DNA of 64,000 nucleotides from Coriobacteriaceae bacterium (lineage in GTDB: Bacteria; Actinomycetota; Coriobacteriia; Coriobacteriales; Coriobacteriaceae), in NCBI GenBank assembly GCA_025757745.1, contig CP107217.1:1550001-1614000 (forward strand). The letters are read 5' to 3'. A model generated the notes under the pieces. That model searched no databases. It was not told where the DNA came from and worked only from the letters and a program-made list of their open reading frames with translations. Shown here in pieces: positions 26,501 to 34,632 of the stretch (positions within the stretch are counted from its first letter, which is position 1; every line of letters starts with the position of its first letter). The position numbers and the translations under genes are program-made.

Positions 26501-26977
26501 AAGCGCCGCCACAAGGCTCGGGCTCGTGGGGACGGGCGCCGGGAAGGGAAAGTTGGGGTTGACCGCAGATGCGGTAGGCGCGGGGCGTGTGGGCTGCTTG
26601 GACTGTGCGGGCGGTACCGTAAACGTGCGGACCGGCGTGCGCAAACCCTCGACGGGCTCGGCGCCGCTGGCATCCAGATACGCCAACGCCGTGGCGATGG
26701 CGTGCTTGCACATGCCGGAATAGCGGAAGGCGGCGGGGCAATCGCAGTTGTAGTCGATAACCTCGTGCTCGTCCATATCGAGCGCCACGTGTGTCTTATA
26801 CAGGTCGCCGCGCGAGCCGCGCACCGTGCCCTCGATAGTCACATTTTTGGAGAAGCGCGAGCCGGAGTCCTCAAACGACAGCACGGCGCCGTTGAGCATG
26901 AGCGAGCGCCCCTTCATAAAGGTACTGCTGAGCGCCGCCTCCTTACGGAGCGCCTGCGCAAACGTCCCCTGTGCCAT
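23504..26977 (-). CDS. SWIM zinc-finger SNF2-family ATPase/helicase
   Basis: A 1157-residue protein. Start MAQGTFAQALRKEA at 26977 with GGAGG 5 nt upstream. A SWIM zinc finger lies at the N terminus (C78-x-C80 ... C90-x-H92 in YNCDCPAAFRYSGMCKHAIA). A long middle region follows. The SNF2 motor starts near 700: LADDMGLGKTLQMIAHIL (Walker A), LVVCPASLVYNWTAEL, LDEAQYIKNP (DEAH-type Walker B), ALTGTPIENRLSELWSIFDF, then the C-lobe LLFSQFTGMLDIIGK, LISLKAGGVGLNLTAAD and DRAHRIGQQHTV. It should be a DNA translocase that remodels protein-DNA complexes. The SWIM-SNF2 combination is widespread in Gram-positives (HepA-like) with poorly known roles. Confidence 0.95.
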   Translation of the reverse strand: MAQGTFAQALRKEAALSSTFMKGRSLMLNGAVLSFEDSGSRFSKNVTIEGTVRGSRGDLYKTHVALDMDEHEVIDYNCDCPAAFRYSGMCKHAIATALAYLDASGAEPVEGLRTPVRTFTVPPAQSKQPTRPAPTASAVNPNFPFPAPVPTSPSLVAALSDLSDARMDELVAMRRKLAGTIAPDAPKAVLEPSLVPYYNPLFVDRFNWALEFRIRCGSVSYVVKDIDGMADAYVRGGTFSYGKKLTFAHVPEAFDDVSTKLLDFIAMTVAYLGDITSSRSASYDFARSGFVAERQLPVSEYSVVSVLDLLRGRTMSFEPAWSRGTTTHRSYEVAVEPSPQGEGEVPAKRPLLLAAKIAPAAGGSYDLRLPADMYCFVAGDAAYLVDTRRARRTDTAFAQHAAPFLSHLLPCRTPVHIAADQVGEFCRMALPILRDYTDLTAPAALGAVAPEPSFAMAIGVDDGLVTCKITVTYGDWSADLFSLGAPGSPFEEQRPGVPLRDAVAEFRVMDTAALYFDFCEGGLAFEERDDARLFHLLTEGLSALSELGEVMLSDRLRQISVRPAPKLSVRATVKSNLLDVELGASGLSAADLAIYLDSYKRHQTFARLTSGDIVRLDEGARAAFGLAEDLGVGAVDLLDGVSLPASSTLFVDSMLARTPALEADRDAAFRRTVERLDTLGKMDFTVPVSLKATLRGYQVDGYQWLGSLEHLGLGGILADDMGLGKTLQMIAHILARVEAGDAKPTLVVCPASLVYNWTAELERFAPSLDVCTIVGAKAQRRVQIAGADEHNVVVTSYDLMRRDIDEYAEQDFARVVLDEAQYIKNPLTQVAHAAKRLPAGVRFALTGTPIENRLSELWSIFDFLMPGLLGSRESFAKRFESPVEHAEGDSAARLQALVSPFVLRRVKEDVVADLPEKIEDTVMAQLTGEQRKLYLANQDRIAQQVQHREASEFKKDKLKVLAELTKLRQICCDPHLHYEDYKAGSAKLDACMELVHGALDGGHHILLFSQFTGMLDIIGKRLAKEDIGFLKLTGTSSKESRAKMVAQFQAGEVPVFLISLKAGGVGLNLTAADVVIHYDPWWNVAAQDQATDRAHRIGQQHTVTVYKLIAKDTIEERIMQMQESKRDLVNSVLGGDGISSALFAREDVLALLGGDGR

Positions 26978-27015
26978 CACTTCCTCCAATCTCGCGCGGA
27001 CCAGCAAGGTCGCCC

Positions 27016-30000
27016 TTAGATCACCGTCACGCGACCCTGGTTACCCACGATGGCTTTTGCCTCTGCCAACAGCGGAATCGAGCGTGCGTTGACCTTGGCC
27101 GGCACCTCGGCACGCAGCACACGCCCGTCCACCTGCTCGATAAAGATCTCCACGCGGTCGCCGCCCGGGTTGGCGGTAAGCACCGTGGCAAGACGCGCCA
27201 TATTGCCCTGGCTAAAGCGGCTGTTGGGCACCATGACCTCAAACACCTTGGGCTTGTTGTTCTCCTCATTAAGCTCCAGTGGCACGATCTCCTGCGCGAT
27301 GATCTGATCGCCGCGGTCCGAGCGCTCAAGCTTGCCCTTAATGCGCACAAACGCATCGGACAGCTGCGCGCCGGTCTCGGGATCGACCTCGCCGTACAGG
27401 TACCCCTCGGCCTCCTTGTAGGTCTTGGGGAACACCACGACCGTGGCCTCACCTTCCATGTCCTCGAGCTGCACGATGCCCATGGGGTCGCCGTTTTTGG
27501 TCACGCGCTTGGACACGCTCGAGACCATACCGGCCCACCACAGCGCCTTGCCCTCGGGAATCTCCTGGTTGATGGTACCGCCCGTGGGGTTTTGCACCTC
27601 GTAACCGGTGTCGATCTGCGAGAACGAGAAGTCGCGCGCCTTGGCTAGCGCATACTCAAACGGGCGCAACGGGTGGTCCGAGACATAGATGCCCAGAACC
27701 TCCTTCTCCTGGCTCAGCTTAAGGTGGCGGTCCCACTCCTGGCCGTCCGGATCGGGCACGCTCACCTCAAAGCCCGAGCCCTCAACGTCGCCGAACATAT
27801 CGAAGAACGACGTCTGGCCGCTCGCGCGATCCTTTTGGCGCTTCACGGCGGCATCGATGATGTTCTCGGGGTTGTTCTTATCCACAAAGTGCATCATCTG
27901 GCGACGCGGATACCCCGTGGAGTCGAAGGCGCCTGCCTTGATGAGCGATTCGATCACGCGACGGTTGGCCTGGCTCGAGTCCACGCGCTCGACAAAGTCG
28001 TGCAGCGTCTTAAACGGGCCGCCCGCCTCGCGCTCGGCGATAATCGCCTGCGCCACGCCGGTGCCCACGCAGCGGATGCCGGCCAGACCAAAGCGCACGC
28101 CCTCCTTGGTAGCCGTGAACTCGGTACCGGACTCGTTGACATCTGGCGACAGCACGGGGATGCCGTCGTGACGGCATGCCGAGACGTAGTGCACGATCTT
28201 GTCGGTCTTGCCCGTATAGGACGTCAGAACGGCCGCCATGTACTCGTGCGGATAGTGCGCCTTGAGCCACGCCGTCTGCATAACCAGAATGGCGTAGCCG
28301 GCGGAGTGCGACTTGTTGAAGGCGTAGGACGCGAACTCGAGAACATCGTCCCAAATCTTCTGGGCGACCTCGCGCGTGTAGTTGTTCTTGATGGCGCCGT
28401 TCATCCAGTGGTCGTAGGTGGTCTCGTCGGAGCCATCCTCCCAGTGGAGCACCGTCGACGTGAGCAGCTTGATTTTCTTCTTAGCCACGGGCTTACGGAT
28501 ACGCGAGTCCGATTCGCCCTTGGAGAAGCCGCACATCTCGACGGAGATGAGCATAACCTGCTCCTGGTAGACCATGGTGCCGTAGGTTTCGCCCAGGATG
28601 TCGTCCAGGCGGTCGTCGTAGGAGACCGCCGGCTCCTTGCCGTTCATACGGTTGATGTAGGACGAAACCATGCCGGCGCCCAGCGGGCCCGGGCGGTACA
28701 GGGCGATCAATGCTACGACGTGCTTGTACTCGGTGGGCTTCATGTTCTTGATCGTGGCCGTCATGCCTGCGGACTCGACCTGGAAGACGCCGGCGGTGTG
28801 GCCGGAACCCATGAGCTTAAAGATCTCGGGGTCGTCAAAAGGAATCTCTTCCTCTTTGATGTCGATGCCGAAGTTCTTTTTGATGTTTGCCTTGGCCTTG
28901 GAGATAACCGTCAGCGTGCGCAGGCCCAGGAAGTCCATCTTGAGCAGGCCCATGTCGGCAACGGTATGACCCTCGTACTGGGTAATCTCGACGCCGCCCT
29001 TGGTATCGAGCTTGGTGGGCACATGCTCGTTGACGGGATCGCGGCAGATCAGGACGGCGCACGCGTGCACACCCTCGCCACGGGTGAGGCCCTCGATCGA
29101 GAGCGCCGTGTCGATGATACGGCGGGCGTCGTCATCCTTTTTATAGGCCTCGGCAAAGTCGGGGTTAAACAGATCCTCTTTGCCGGGTTGCTTTTCGAGC
29201 ACCTGCTTGAGCTTGACCTTGGGGTCGCTCGAAACCATCTTGGACAGGCGCTGGCCCATGTAGACCGGGTAGTCCAGAACGCGTGCGGCGTCGTTGATGG
29301 CCTGCTTGGCCTTAATGGTCGAGTAGGTGATGACGTGGGTGACCTTCTCGGGGCCGTAGAGCTGGCGAACGTGCTCCACGACCTCGAGGCGCCGCTCATC
29401 GTCGAAGTCCATATCGATATCGGGCATCTCGGTACGCTGCGGGGACAGGAACCTCTCGAACATCAGGCCGTTCTCGAGCGGGTCGAACGCGGTGATGTTC
29501 ATGGCGTAGGCGACGATAGCACCGGCGGCCGAGCCACGGCCGGGACCGACGCCGATGCCGTTGTCCTTGGCCCATTGCACGTACTCGGCGACGATCAAAA
29601 AGTAGGCGGCAAAGCCCTTGTCGCAGATGACCTTGTATTCGTACTCAAAGCGCTCTTTGATGTTGACGCCACAGATCTCGCGCGTGGCCCAGTCGTCACC
29701 GTAGTGTTGGCGCAGGCCCTTCTCGCACTCGCGGCGGAACTGGCTCTCGTGCGTCTCGCCGGGATCGAGCAACGGGAAGCGCGGCAGGATGATGGAATCC
29801 CAGTCCAGCTCCACATAGCACTTGTCGGCAATCTCGAGCGTGTTGTCGCAGGCCTCGGGGCAATACGGGAACATCGCCCGCATCTCCTCCTCGGTCTTCA
29901 TGTAAAACTCCGAGCCGGTCATGCGCATGCGGTTGGGGTCGTCGACCTTGGCGTTCATGCCAATGCACATGATGACGTCCTGCACGGGCGCGTCCTCGCG

Positions 30001-30819
30001 GCGCAGGTAGTGGAAGTCGTTGGTGGCGATGACCTTGACGCCCACCTGCTTGGCGATGTCGATGAGCGTGCGGTCCATCTGCTCGTCGGTCAGGCCGTTG
30101 TCGGTGGTGATGCCGTGTTCCTGGATCTCGATATAAAAGTCGCCGGGCTCGAAGGTGTCACGGAAAGTCTCGGCCCACTTGATGGCGCCCTCCATATCAC
30201 CGCGGTCGATGTACTTGGGAATGATGCCGGCGATGCAGGCGCTGGTGCAGATCATGCCCTTGGCATGGCGGCGCAGGTTGTCGAGCGTCACGCGCGGCTT
30301 GTAGTAAAAGCCCTGCACGGCGGCCTCGGAGACCGTCTGCATCAGGTTGACGTAACCCTCCTGGTCCTTGGCCAGAAGGATCATGTGGTAGAGCTCGGGC
30401 TTATGGTCGCGGGCGAGCGTCTCGTCCGGCGTAAAGTAGACCTCGCAGCCAAAGATGGGTTTGATGACCAGGGGTGGCTTGAGCTCGTCGATATTGCCCT
30501 TCTCGTCCCACATGGCCATGTCCTTCACATACTGGGCATGCTCGCGCGGGTTTTCCTCGGGATCGGGCTCCACCAACTCGTCGCGGCGATCCTTTTCCAA
30601 GAAGGCCTTGTCGTGGCTCCAGGTTTTGTACTCGGGCGTGTTGTGGTTGACGGCGTCGCAGGCCAGCGCCAAGTCGGGCACGCCATACATGTAGCCGTGA
30701 TCGGTAATGGCCACGGCGGGCATGCCCAGCTCTACGGCGCGATTGACCATATCCTGGATACGGGTTGCGCCGTCGAGCATGGAGAAAACAGTGTGATTGT
30801 GCAGATGGACAAATGCCAT
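27016..30819 (-). CDS. dnaE: DNA polymerase III subunit alpha (DnaE)
   Basis: A 1267-residue protein. Start MAFVHLHNHTVFSMLDGATR at 30819, with GGAG 8 nt upstream. The N-terminal PHP domain shows HNHTVFSMLDG and AITDHGYMYGV. The polymerase active site PDIDMDFDDERR lies near residue 465, preceded by GVGPGRGSAAGA. The thumb/fingers regions follow with KSHSAGYAILVMQTAWLKAH, then tandem helix-hairpin-helix sequence and a C-terminal OB fold (WWAGMVSSVSKRVTKNGDPMG). No exonuclease domain is inserted, so this is the DnaE type and not PolC. It is the replicative chain-elongating subunit. No intein is present and the motifs run without interruption. Confidence 0.97.
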   Translation of the reverse strand: MAFVHLHNHTVFSMLDGATRIQDMVNRAVELGMPAVAITDHGYMYGVPDLALACDAVNHNTPEYKTWSHDKAFLEKDRRDELVEPDPEENPREHAQYVKDMAMWDEKGNIDELKPPLVIKPIFGCEVYFTPDETLARDHKPELYHMILLAKDQEGYVNLMQTVSEAAVQGFYYKPRVTLDNLRRHAKGMICTSACIAGIIPKYIDRGDMEGAIKWAETFRDTFEPGDFYIEIQEHGITTDNGLTDEQMDRTLIDIAKQVGVKVIATNDFHYLRREDAPVQDVIMCIGMNAKVDDPNRMRMTGSEFYMKTEEEMRAMFPYCPEACDNTLEIADKCYVELDWDSIILPRFPLLDPGETHESQFRRECEKGLRQHYGDDWATREICGVNIKERFEYEYKVICDKGFAAYFLIVAEYVQWAKDNGIGVGPGRGSAAGAIVAYAMNITAFDPLENGLMFERFLSPQRTEMPDIDMDFDDERRLEVVEHVRQLYGPEKVTHVITYSTIKAKQAINDAARVLDYPVYMGQRLSKMVSSDPKVKLKQVLEKQPGKEDLFNPDFAEAYKKDDDARRIIDTALSIEGLTRGEGVHACAVLICRDPVNEHVPTKLDTKGGVEITQYEGHTVADMGLLKMDFLGLRTLTVISKAKANIKKNFGIDIKEEEIPFDDPEIFKLMGSGHTAGVFQVESAGMTATIKNMKPTEYKHVVALIALYRPGPLGAGMVSSYINRMNGKEPAVSYDDRLDDILGETYGTMVYQEQVMLISVEMCGFSKGESDSRIRKPVAKKKIKLLTSTVLHWEDGSDETTYDHWMNGAIKNNYTREVAQKIWDDVLEFASYAFNKSHSAGYAILVMQTAWLKAHYPHEYMAAVLTSYTGKTDKIVHYVSACRHDGIPVLSPDVNESGTEFTATKEGVRFGLAGIRCVGTGVAQAIIAEREAGGPFKTLHDFVERVDSSQANRRVIESLIKAGAFDSTGYPRRQMMHFVDKNNPENIIDAAVKRQKDRASGQTSFFDMFGDVEGSGFEVSVPDPDGQEWDRHLKLSQEKEVLGIYVSDHPLRPFEYALAKARDFSFSQIDTGYEVQNPTGGTINQEIPEGKALWWAGMVSSVSKRVTKNGDPMGIVQLEDMEGEATVVVFPKTYKEAEGYLYGEVDPETGAQLSDAFVRIKGKLERSDRGDQIIAQEIVPLELNEENNKPKVFEVMVPNSRFSQGNMARLATVLTANPGGDRVEIFIEQVDGRVLRAEVPAKVNARSIPLLAEAKAIVGNQGRVTVI

Positions 30820-30920
30820 GTGATGAGCTCCGATGCGGGTTCGTGATCTTAGGGTTACGATTCTACCGCACGGCGCGGACGGCACCCGAACCTAGCCCAA
30901 ACCCACACGGCTCCTATTGA

Positions 30921-30985
30921 GTTGCGGTGAAATAGTTCCCGCTTGGGCCACCTGGGCCGCAATACAGGAACTATTCCACCGCAAG
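30921..30985. repeat. Palindromic repeat family 1, copy A
   Basis: TTGCGGTGAAATAGTTCC and its inverse with one mismatch (GGAACTATTCCACCGCAA) flank a 27-bp loop, 12 bp beyond the addA stop. Same family as 41966-42028 and 55739-55801, sharing TTGCGGTGAAATAG. It can act as a structured 3' end. Confidence 0.85.
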
Positions 30986-30996
30986 TTATCTGAGGA

Positions 30997-33900
30997 CTAG
31001 AAATTGTAGGTGACCACCTGAGGCTCGGCGGGTTCGACGAAGATGGTTGGATCCGGCTGCTCCACGCGGACGAACTTGACGGTCACGGCCTCAAAGCCCG
31101 CCTTGTGCAGGACATCCGAATAGACACGTGCCTGCAAGGCGTGCTTCTCGAGCAGCTGGTCCGGCGTCTCGTCCGGCGTGCCGCCCGTCTTGTAGTCGAT
31201 GACCAGCGCGCATGACGAATCCGCCGGGTTCGTCGCCAAAGCGTCGATGGCGCCCTCGGCATAAGCACCGTAGCGAGCGATGTCCTCGTCCTCGCAGCCC
31301 AGTGAAAAGAACGGCACCTCGGCGCGAACGCACGGCCACGCGAGCAGGTCGGCACGAACAGCCGACTTGAGCCAGCGGTCCAGGGCAACGTCGAAGCGTT
31401 CACACTGCTCCGGCGTCAGGCACCACAGGCGCGCCAGCGCATCGGCACGCTCAGCGGGCAGCGCATCGGCACCCATCTCGATCAGCCACTGGCAGGCGGC
31501 ATGGAACGCCGAGCCCAGCGCCATGGGGTTGCCGGCGGGCTCAACGGCGGCCACGTCTGCATCCGTCATCTCCGATCCATCCGACTCCGCATCATCGCCG
31601 GCCTCGTCCATGGGAACACGCGCCTCGGCGGAACGATCTTCCGCCTCGGCATGGAGCGCCGCGGCGATTGACGAGTAGCTATACGAATCACGCATCGGAT
31701 ACGGACAGATGCCCATGCGCACGCCCACTGCCTGGGGATACACAAGCTCAAACGAATCGGGCTTGGGGTCGGCAGGACCGGGAACGATTGTACTGGCCGA
31801 ATCGTCGGCAGTATCTGTATCGACATCGCCGCGAACAAGCCTGCCCTCGGCATCCAGCGAAGCGTTAGCCTCAAACGCCTGCTCACCAAACGTAAAGTCC
31901 GCCAGCGAGATGAGCTCGTAATCGCCCGGCTTGGAGTTGTCGAACACCAAACGGTCACTATCGAGCTGCGGCATGTCCAGGCTGCCGGTCGGCAGGATGC
32001 GGCGCAGCACGTCGTAGGTCAGATCGGTCTCGACATCGAAGGTCGGCGCCGTCACCTTGCCGCGGCTCACGCCGGCATCCATCGCCAAGATCACCAGCTC
32101 GCGCGCTCGCGTCATGGCGACATAGAGCAGACGAGCCCGCTCCTCGAGCGAAAGCTGCAGGTCGTCGTTACGCAGGCGGGCAAATGCCTCGGCGGGAGAG
32201 CCCGTCGCGCATACGTCCTCCATAAGCTCTGGCGGCAGCCACAGCGACGTGCCCTTGCCCTTAAACGCGTGTTCAAACTGCTTTTTGACGTCATCGCCCT
32301 TCACGAAGGTTCCGTCGGCAAGCTTAACGCCATCGAAGCGCGCCGGCAGCGCCACGACTTGCGCTCCGCCCTCGACGCGACCCATCTGTGCCGCACCGGA
32401 CGATTTGCGCACGCCAAAACACTCGGCAACCGCCACGACCGGATACTCCAGGCCCTTGGACGCATGCACGGTCATGATGCGCACCGCGCCGTCGCCCTCC
32501 TCGTTGAGGGCGCCCGGGGCCTCCTTGCCCGCCAAGAAGCGGTCGAAGGCGAGCGCGATGGAGCGCGGAGAATTGCCGAGCTCGGCCTCTGCCTCGGCCA
32601 CGGCGTCGAGCGCCTTGAGCACGTTGGCGGCAATGGCCTTGCCCTCGGGGCCGCGCTGCGCCAGACGCACGAACCAGCCGGAGGCATTGACCACATCGCG
32701 CGCGATGGCGGCGAACGAATCGCGTCCCACGCGACGAAGCGCGTAGCGCAGCACCTCGCGGGCACGCGTCACGAGCGGCAGGTTCTGCAAACCCGGCACA
32801 TCGGAATCGCTCATGATGCCCACATCGATATTGCGGCGCGACGTCTCGCCCGTCTGCTCGTCGAGCTTGGTCGCCAGCGCCAGGAACTCCTGGGCGCCGA
32901 GTGCAAACATCGGCGAGGCCAGCAACGGCATAAGGCCTTGGGCCGTATCGGCCGGATTGGCGAGCGCGCAGACCAGGGCACGCACCGTCTGCACCTCGGC
33001 CGCCTGGGCAAAGACCGAGCCGCCTGCGATGACGCAGTCGAGTCCTTGGTCGCGGAAGGCCTGCGCGTAGACGCCGGCATTGGTCATGCGACCCAGCAGC
33101 AGCACCATGCCGCCCTGGGGCTGGCCGGCATCGGCAAGCGCATGGAATCGCTCGGCGATCGCACGGGCCTTGGCCTGCGTGCGCTCCTGCATACTGCCGC
33201 CGGCAACAAAGAAGGCCTGGCGGCGCGAGGCGTCCGCCACCAGCGTGTCCTTGTGGCCGTCGCTCGCCTCAAGATCCAAAAAGCCCTGCATCAGGCCGCC
33301 GTCATCGCCGTCGAAGACGCGTGCCACATAGCGCAGCACCTCGTCGTGGCTGCGGAAATTGCGCACGAGTTTGACGAGTTCGCCGGCAGGGGCATCGGAT
33401 GCGACGGACGTCTCGGGCGCAGCAGAGGAGCCCACCTTGCGCTCCTGGCGACGGAACACCTCGACCTCCGCCCCGCGGAAGCGGTAGATCGACTGCTGTG
33501 CATCGCCTACGGTACACAACGCGCGCTCCCCCGCACCCGTCAGGTAACGGATCAGGTCGACCTGCATCTGATCGGTATCCTGGAACTCATCGATCATGAC
33601 CATCTTAAAGCGACCCTCGTATGCCGCTCGGATGGCCGGGTAATCGCGCAGGGCCTCGTAGGCCATGCGCAGCAGATCGTTGTTGTCGAGGGCAGACTGG
33701 CCGGCCTTGAGCGCGCGGTACTCAGCCTCTACAGCACGGGCAAGCCCCACCAGTGCCTCGAGCGCGGGACCGCCGCAGGCCAGCACGATATTGATAAACG
33801 CATCGGCGGCCTCTGCCTTGAGTAGCTCCACCTGCTCCTTAGGGAATGCCTTGCTCGCGCGCGGCATGGTGCACGACATCATGAGTCGCGCCGCATCGGC

Positions 33901-34629
33901 CATGGTCTTGCCGCTCGCCTCGAACGCGTCGATGGCATCGAGCGCCGTCTGCGCTTTTTCGGTCGCGGCCTTGCTTGCGCCCAACGCCGATCGATAGGCA
34001 TCGGCAAGGGCCGAGGTGTCGGCCTGGCCGCGCGCCACGCGCACGTCGTCCATACCGCCCGGCAGCTGGCTCGAGAGCTCCAGCAGGTCGCGCACCAGAC
34101 CCTTGATGGTCGTGCCGGCGCCAAAGGGACCGCCCTCGCCCGCCATGGGATACCAGGCGTAGAGGGCCTTGAGCGATGCCGCGAGCTCGGGGGCGGCATC
34201 GGGCGCCGTCGCGCGGGCCAGCACATGCTCAACAGCCTGATCCATAAGCTCATCGGTATCGGTAAGCACCGTGAACTCGGGATCGATGCCCAGCTCCAAC
34301 GCATGCGCGCGCAGGATGCGCGAACACATACCGTGAATGGTCGAGATCCAAGCGTCGTCGACGGTCAGGGCCTCCTCGTCCATACCCTCTTCGATAAGCG
34401 CGCGACGCACGCGGTCACGGATCTCGGCCGCGGCATCTTTGGTAAAGGTAATGGCGAGCACCTGGTTCAGATGCTCAACGAACGGACCGGATTCGGGCGA
34501 GAGCGCGTAGACGATGCGGCGCGTGAGGGTAAAGGTCTTGCCCGAACCGGCGCCCGCCGAGACAAACAGCGGACGGTCGAGCGTCTTGACGATCTGCAGC
34601 TGTTGCGGCATCAAGGTCGAAAGATCCAT
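30997..34629 (-). CDS. addA: AddA ATP-dependent helicase/nuclease
   Basis: A 1210-residue UvrD-like protein. It begins MDLSTLMPQQLQIVKTLDRP, with Walker A LFVSAGAGSGKTFTL. Further motifs: DDAWISTIHGMCSRILRAHA, MVMIDEFQDTDQMQVDLIR (Walker B), VGDAQQSIYRFRGAEVEVFRR, IMTVHASKGLEYPVVAVAE, and LYVAMTRARELVILA. The C-terminal RecB-type nuclease core is present as ALVIDYKTGG. It forms the AddAB helicase-nuclease with the upstream addB gene (3 nt apart) to process double-strand breaks at Chi. GGAGGG lies in the end of addB before the ATG. Confidence 0.96.
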   Translation of the reverse strand: MDLSTLMPQQLQIVKTLDRPLFVSAGAGSGKTFTLTRRIVYALSPESGPFVEHLNQVLAITFTKDAAAEIRDRVRRALIEEGMDEEALTVDDAWISTIHGMCSRILRAHALELGIDPEFTVLTDTDELMDQAVEHVLARATAPDAAPELAASLKALYAWYPMAGEGGPFGAGTTIKGLVRDLLELSSQLPGGMDDVRVARGQADTSALADAYRSALGASKAATEKAQTALDAIDAFEASGKTMADAARLMMSCTMPRASKAFPKEQVELLKAEAADAFINIVLACGGPALEALVGLARAVEAEYRALKAGQSALDNNDLLRMAYEALRDYPAIRAAYEGRFKMVMIDEFQDTDQMQVDLIRYLTGAGERALCTVGDAQQSIYRFRGAEVEVFRRQERKVGSSAAPETSVASDAPAGELVKLVRNFRSHDEVLRYVARVFDGDDGGLMQGFLDLEASDGHKDTLVADASRRQAFFVAGGSMQERTQAKARAIAERFHALADAGQPQGGMVLLLGRMTNAGVYAQAFRDQGLDCVIAGGSVFAQAAEVQTVRALVCALANPADTAQGLMPLLASPMFALGAQEFLALATKLDEQTGETSRRNIDVGIMSDSDVPGLQNLPLVTRAREVLRYALRRVGRDSFAAIARDVVNASGWFVRLAQRGPEGKAIAANVLKALDAVAEAEAELGNSPRSIALAFDRFLAGKEAPGALNEEGDGAVRIMTVHASKGLEYPVVAVAECFGVRKSSGAAQMGRVEGGAQVVALPARFDGVKLADGTFVKGDDVKKQFEHAFKGKGTSLWLPPELMEDVCATGSPAEAFARLRNDDLQLSLEERARLLYVAMTRARELVILAMDAGVSRGKVTAPTFDVETDLTYDVLRRILPTGSLDMPQLDSDRLVFDNSKPGDYELISLADFTFGEQAFEANASLDAEGRLVRGDVDTDTADDSASTIVPGPADPKPDSFELVYPQAVGVRMGICPYPMRDSYSYSSIAAALHAEAEDRSAEARVPMDEAGDDAESDGSEMTDADVAAVEPAGNPMALGSAFHAACQWLIEMGADALPAERADALARLWCLTPEQCERFDVALDRWLKSAVRADLLAWPCVRAEVPFFSLGCEDEDIARYGAYAEGAIDALATNPADSSCALVIDYKTGGTPDETPDQLLEKHALQARVYSDVLHKAGFEAVTVKFVRVEQPDPTIFVEPAEPQVVTYNF

Positions 34630-34632
34630 GGT

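Noticed and set aside
27673..30846. A 1057-codon open frame on the + strand
   Set aside because: It lies entirely antisense to dnaE, whose motifs are complete. In GC-rich DNA the third-position bias keeps antisense frames open; the product has no recognisable domain.
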